From: an uncultured Prevotella sp.
GTDB taxonomy: Bacteria > Bacteroidota > Bacteroidia > Bacteroidales > Bacteroidaceae
Assembly (NCBI GenBank): GCA_937889855.1
Contig: CALBYK010000093.1
Coordinates: 1 to 6,162, forward strand
Direction of reading: 5' to 3'
DNA length: 6,162 nt
This document shows, piece after piece, positions 5,971 through 6,162 of this stretch; positions within the stretch are counted from its first letter, which is position 1, and each line of letters starts with the position of its first letter. Below the pieces are notes generated by a model, which ran no database searches, was not told the origin of the DNA, and worked only from the letters and a program-made list of their open reading frames with translations. A program made the translations under genes and the position numbers.

Positions 5971-6162
5971 ATGCCTACAATTTCTCAATTGGTAAGAAAA
6001 GGCAGAAAGGTGCTCGTAGACAAGAGCAAGTCGCCGGCTTTGGACTCATGCCCTCAGCGTCGTGGTGTTTGCGTCCGCGTTTACACAACCACACCTAAGA
6101 AGCCTAACTCGGCAATGCGTAAGGTTGCCCGTGTTCGTTTGACAAACTCTAAGGAGGTTAAC
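5971..6162 (+). CDS. rpsL: 30S ribosomal protein S12 (N-terminal 64 residues, cut by window end)
   Basis: The translation begins MPTISQLVRKGRKVLVDKSK and continues with CPQRRGVCVRVYTTTPKKPN and SAMRKVARVRLTNSKEVN, an unmistakable S12. S12 lies at the decoding centre of the small subunit and helps control translational accuracy. The conserved lysines of the PKKPNS loop (Lys43 and Lys44 counting Met1), where streptomycin-resistance changes arise in other bacteria, are unaltered, so this copy looks wild type at that position. The start ATG follows an A/T-rich tract (AAATAAAAATTAGAATT) with no Shine-Dalgarno, usual for Bacteroidetes. The gene has its own promoter and leader and is probably the first gene of the str operon (rpsL, rpsG, fusA), whose other members are outside the window. 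Confidence 0.98.
   Translation, partial: MPTISQLVRKGRKVLVDKSKSPALDSCPQRRGVCVRVYTTTPKKPNSAMRKVARVRLTNSKEVN

Overview
The window looks like chromosomal DNA from a member of the Bacteroidales, most likely Prevotella or a close relative. The evidence is an rpsL start (MPTISQLVRKGRKV...) of Bacteroidetes type, a Bacteroidetes-style promoter box (TAnnTTTG) in front of it, A/T-rich start regions without Shine-Dalgarno sequences, and an outer-membrane barrel protein of a family typical of Bacteroidetes. Genus is inferred from memory of family sequences, not from a search.

Positions 1-5556 hold a compact, same-strand gene set that reads as a ribosomally synthesised, post-translationally modified peptide (RiPP) locus. 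In order it contains: (i) the C-terminal end of a radical SAM/SPASM maturase, cut by the window edge; (ii) a 90-residue cysteine-rich precursor peptide with a double-glycine-like leader; (iii) a peptidase-C39-containing ABC transporter (PCAT type), whose reading frame is broken by a -1 shift near 1620, giving two overlapping ORFs; (iv) a 908-residue outer-membrane beta-barrel protein with an N-terminal carboxypeptidase-regulatory-like domain and a plug-like region. Gaps between the genes are 46, 48 and 32 bases, and a strong intrinsic terminator follows the last one, so they are probably one operon. The inferred pathway is: the maturase modifies the cysteine-rich core, the C39 domain removes the leader during export across the inner membrane, and the barrel protein handles passage of the product, or of something related, at the outer membrane.

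Positions 5557-5970 are non-coding: the terminator, about 240 bases of A/T-rich DNA without a convincing gene, a Bacteroidetes promoter, and a short 5' leader with a hairpin. From 5971 to the window end is the first 64 codons of rpsL (ribosomal protein S12), which normally opens the str operon. The peptide locus therefore sits directly upstream of a core housekeeping operon.

The most interesting points are the unusual leader (Cys-Gly where Gly-Gly is expected), the repeated Cys-x-Asn pattern in the core, and the frame break in the processing transporter.
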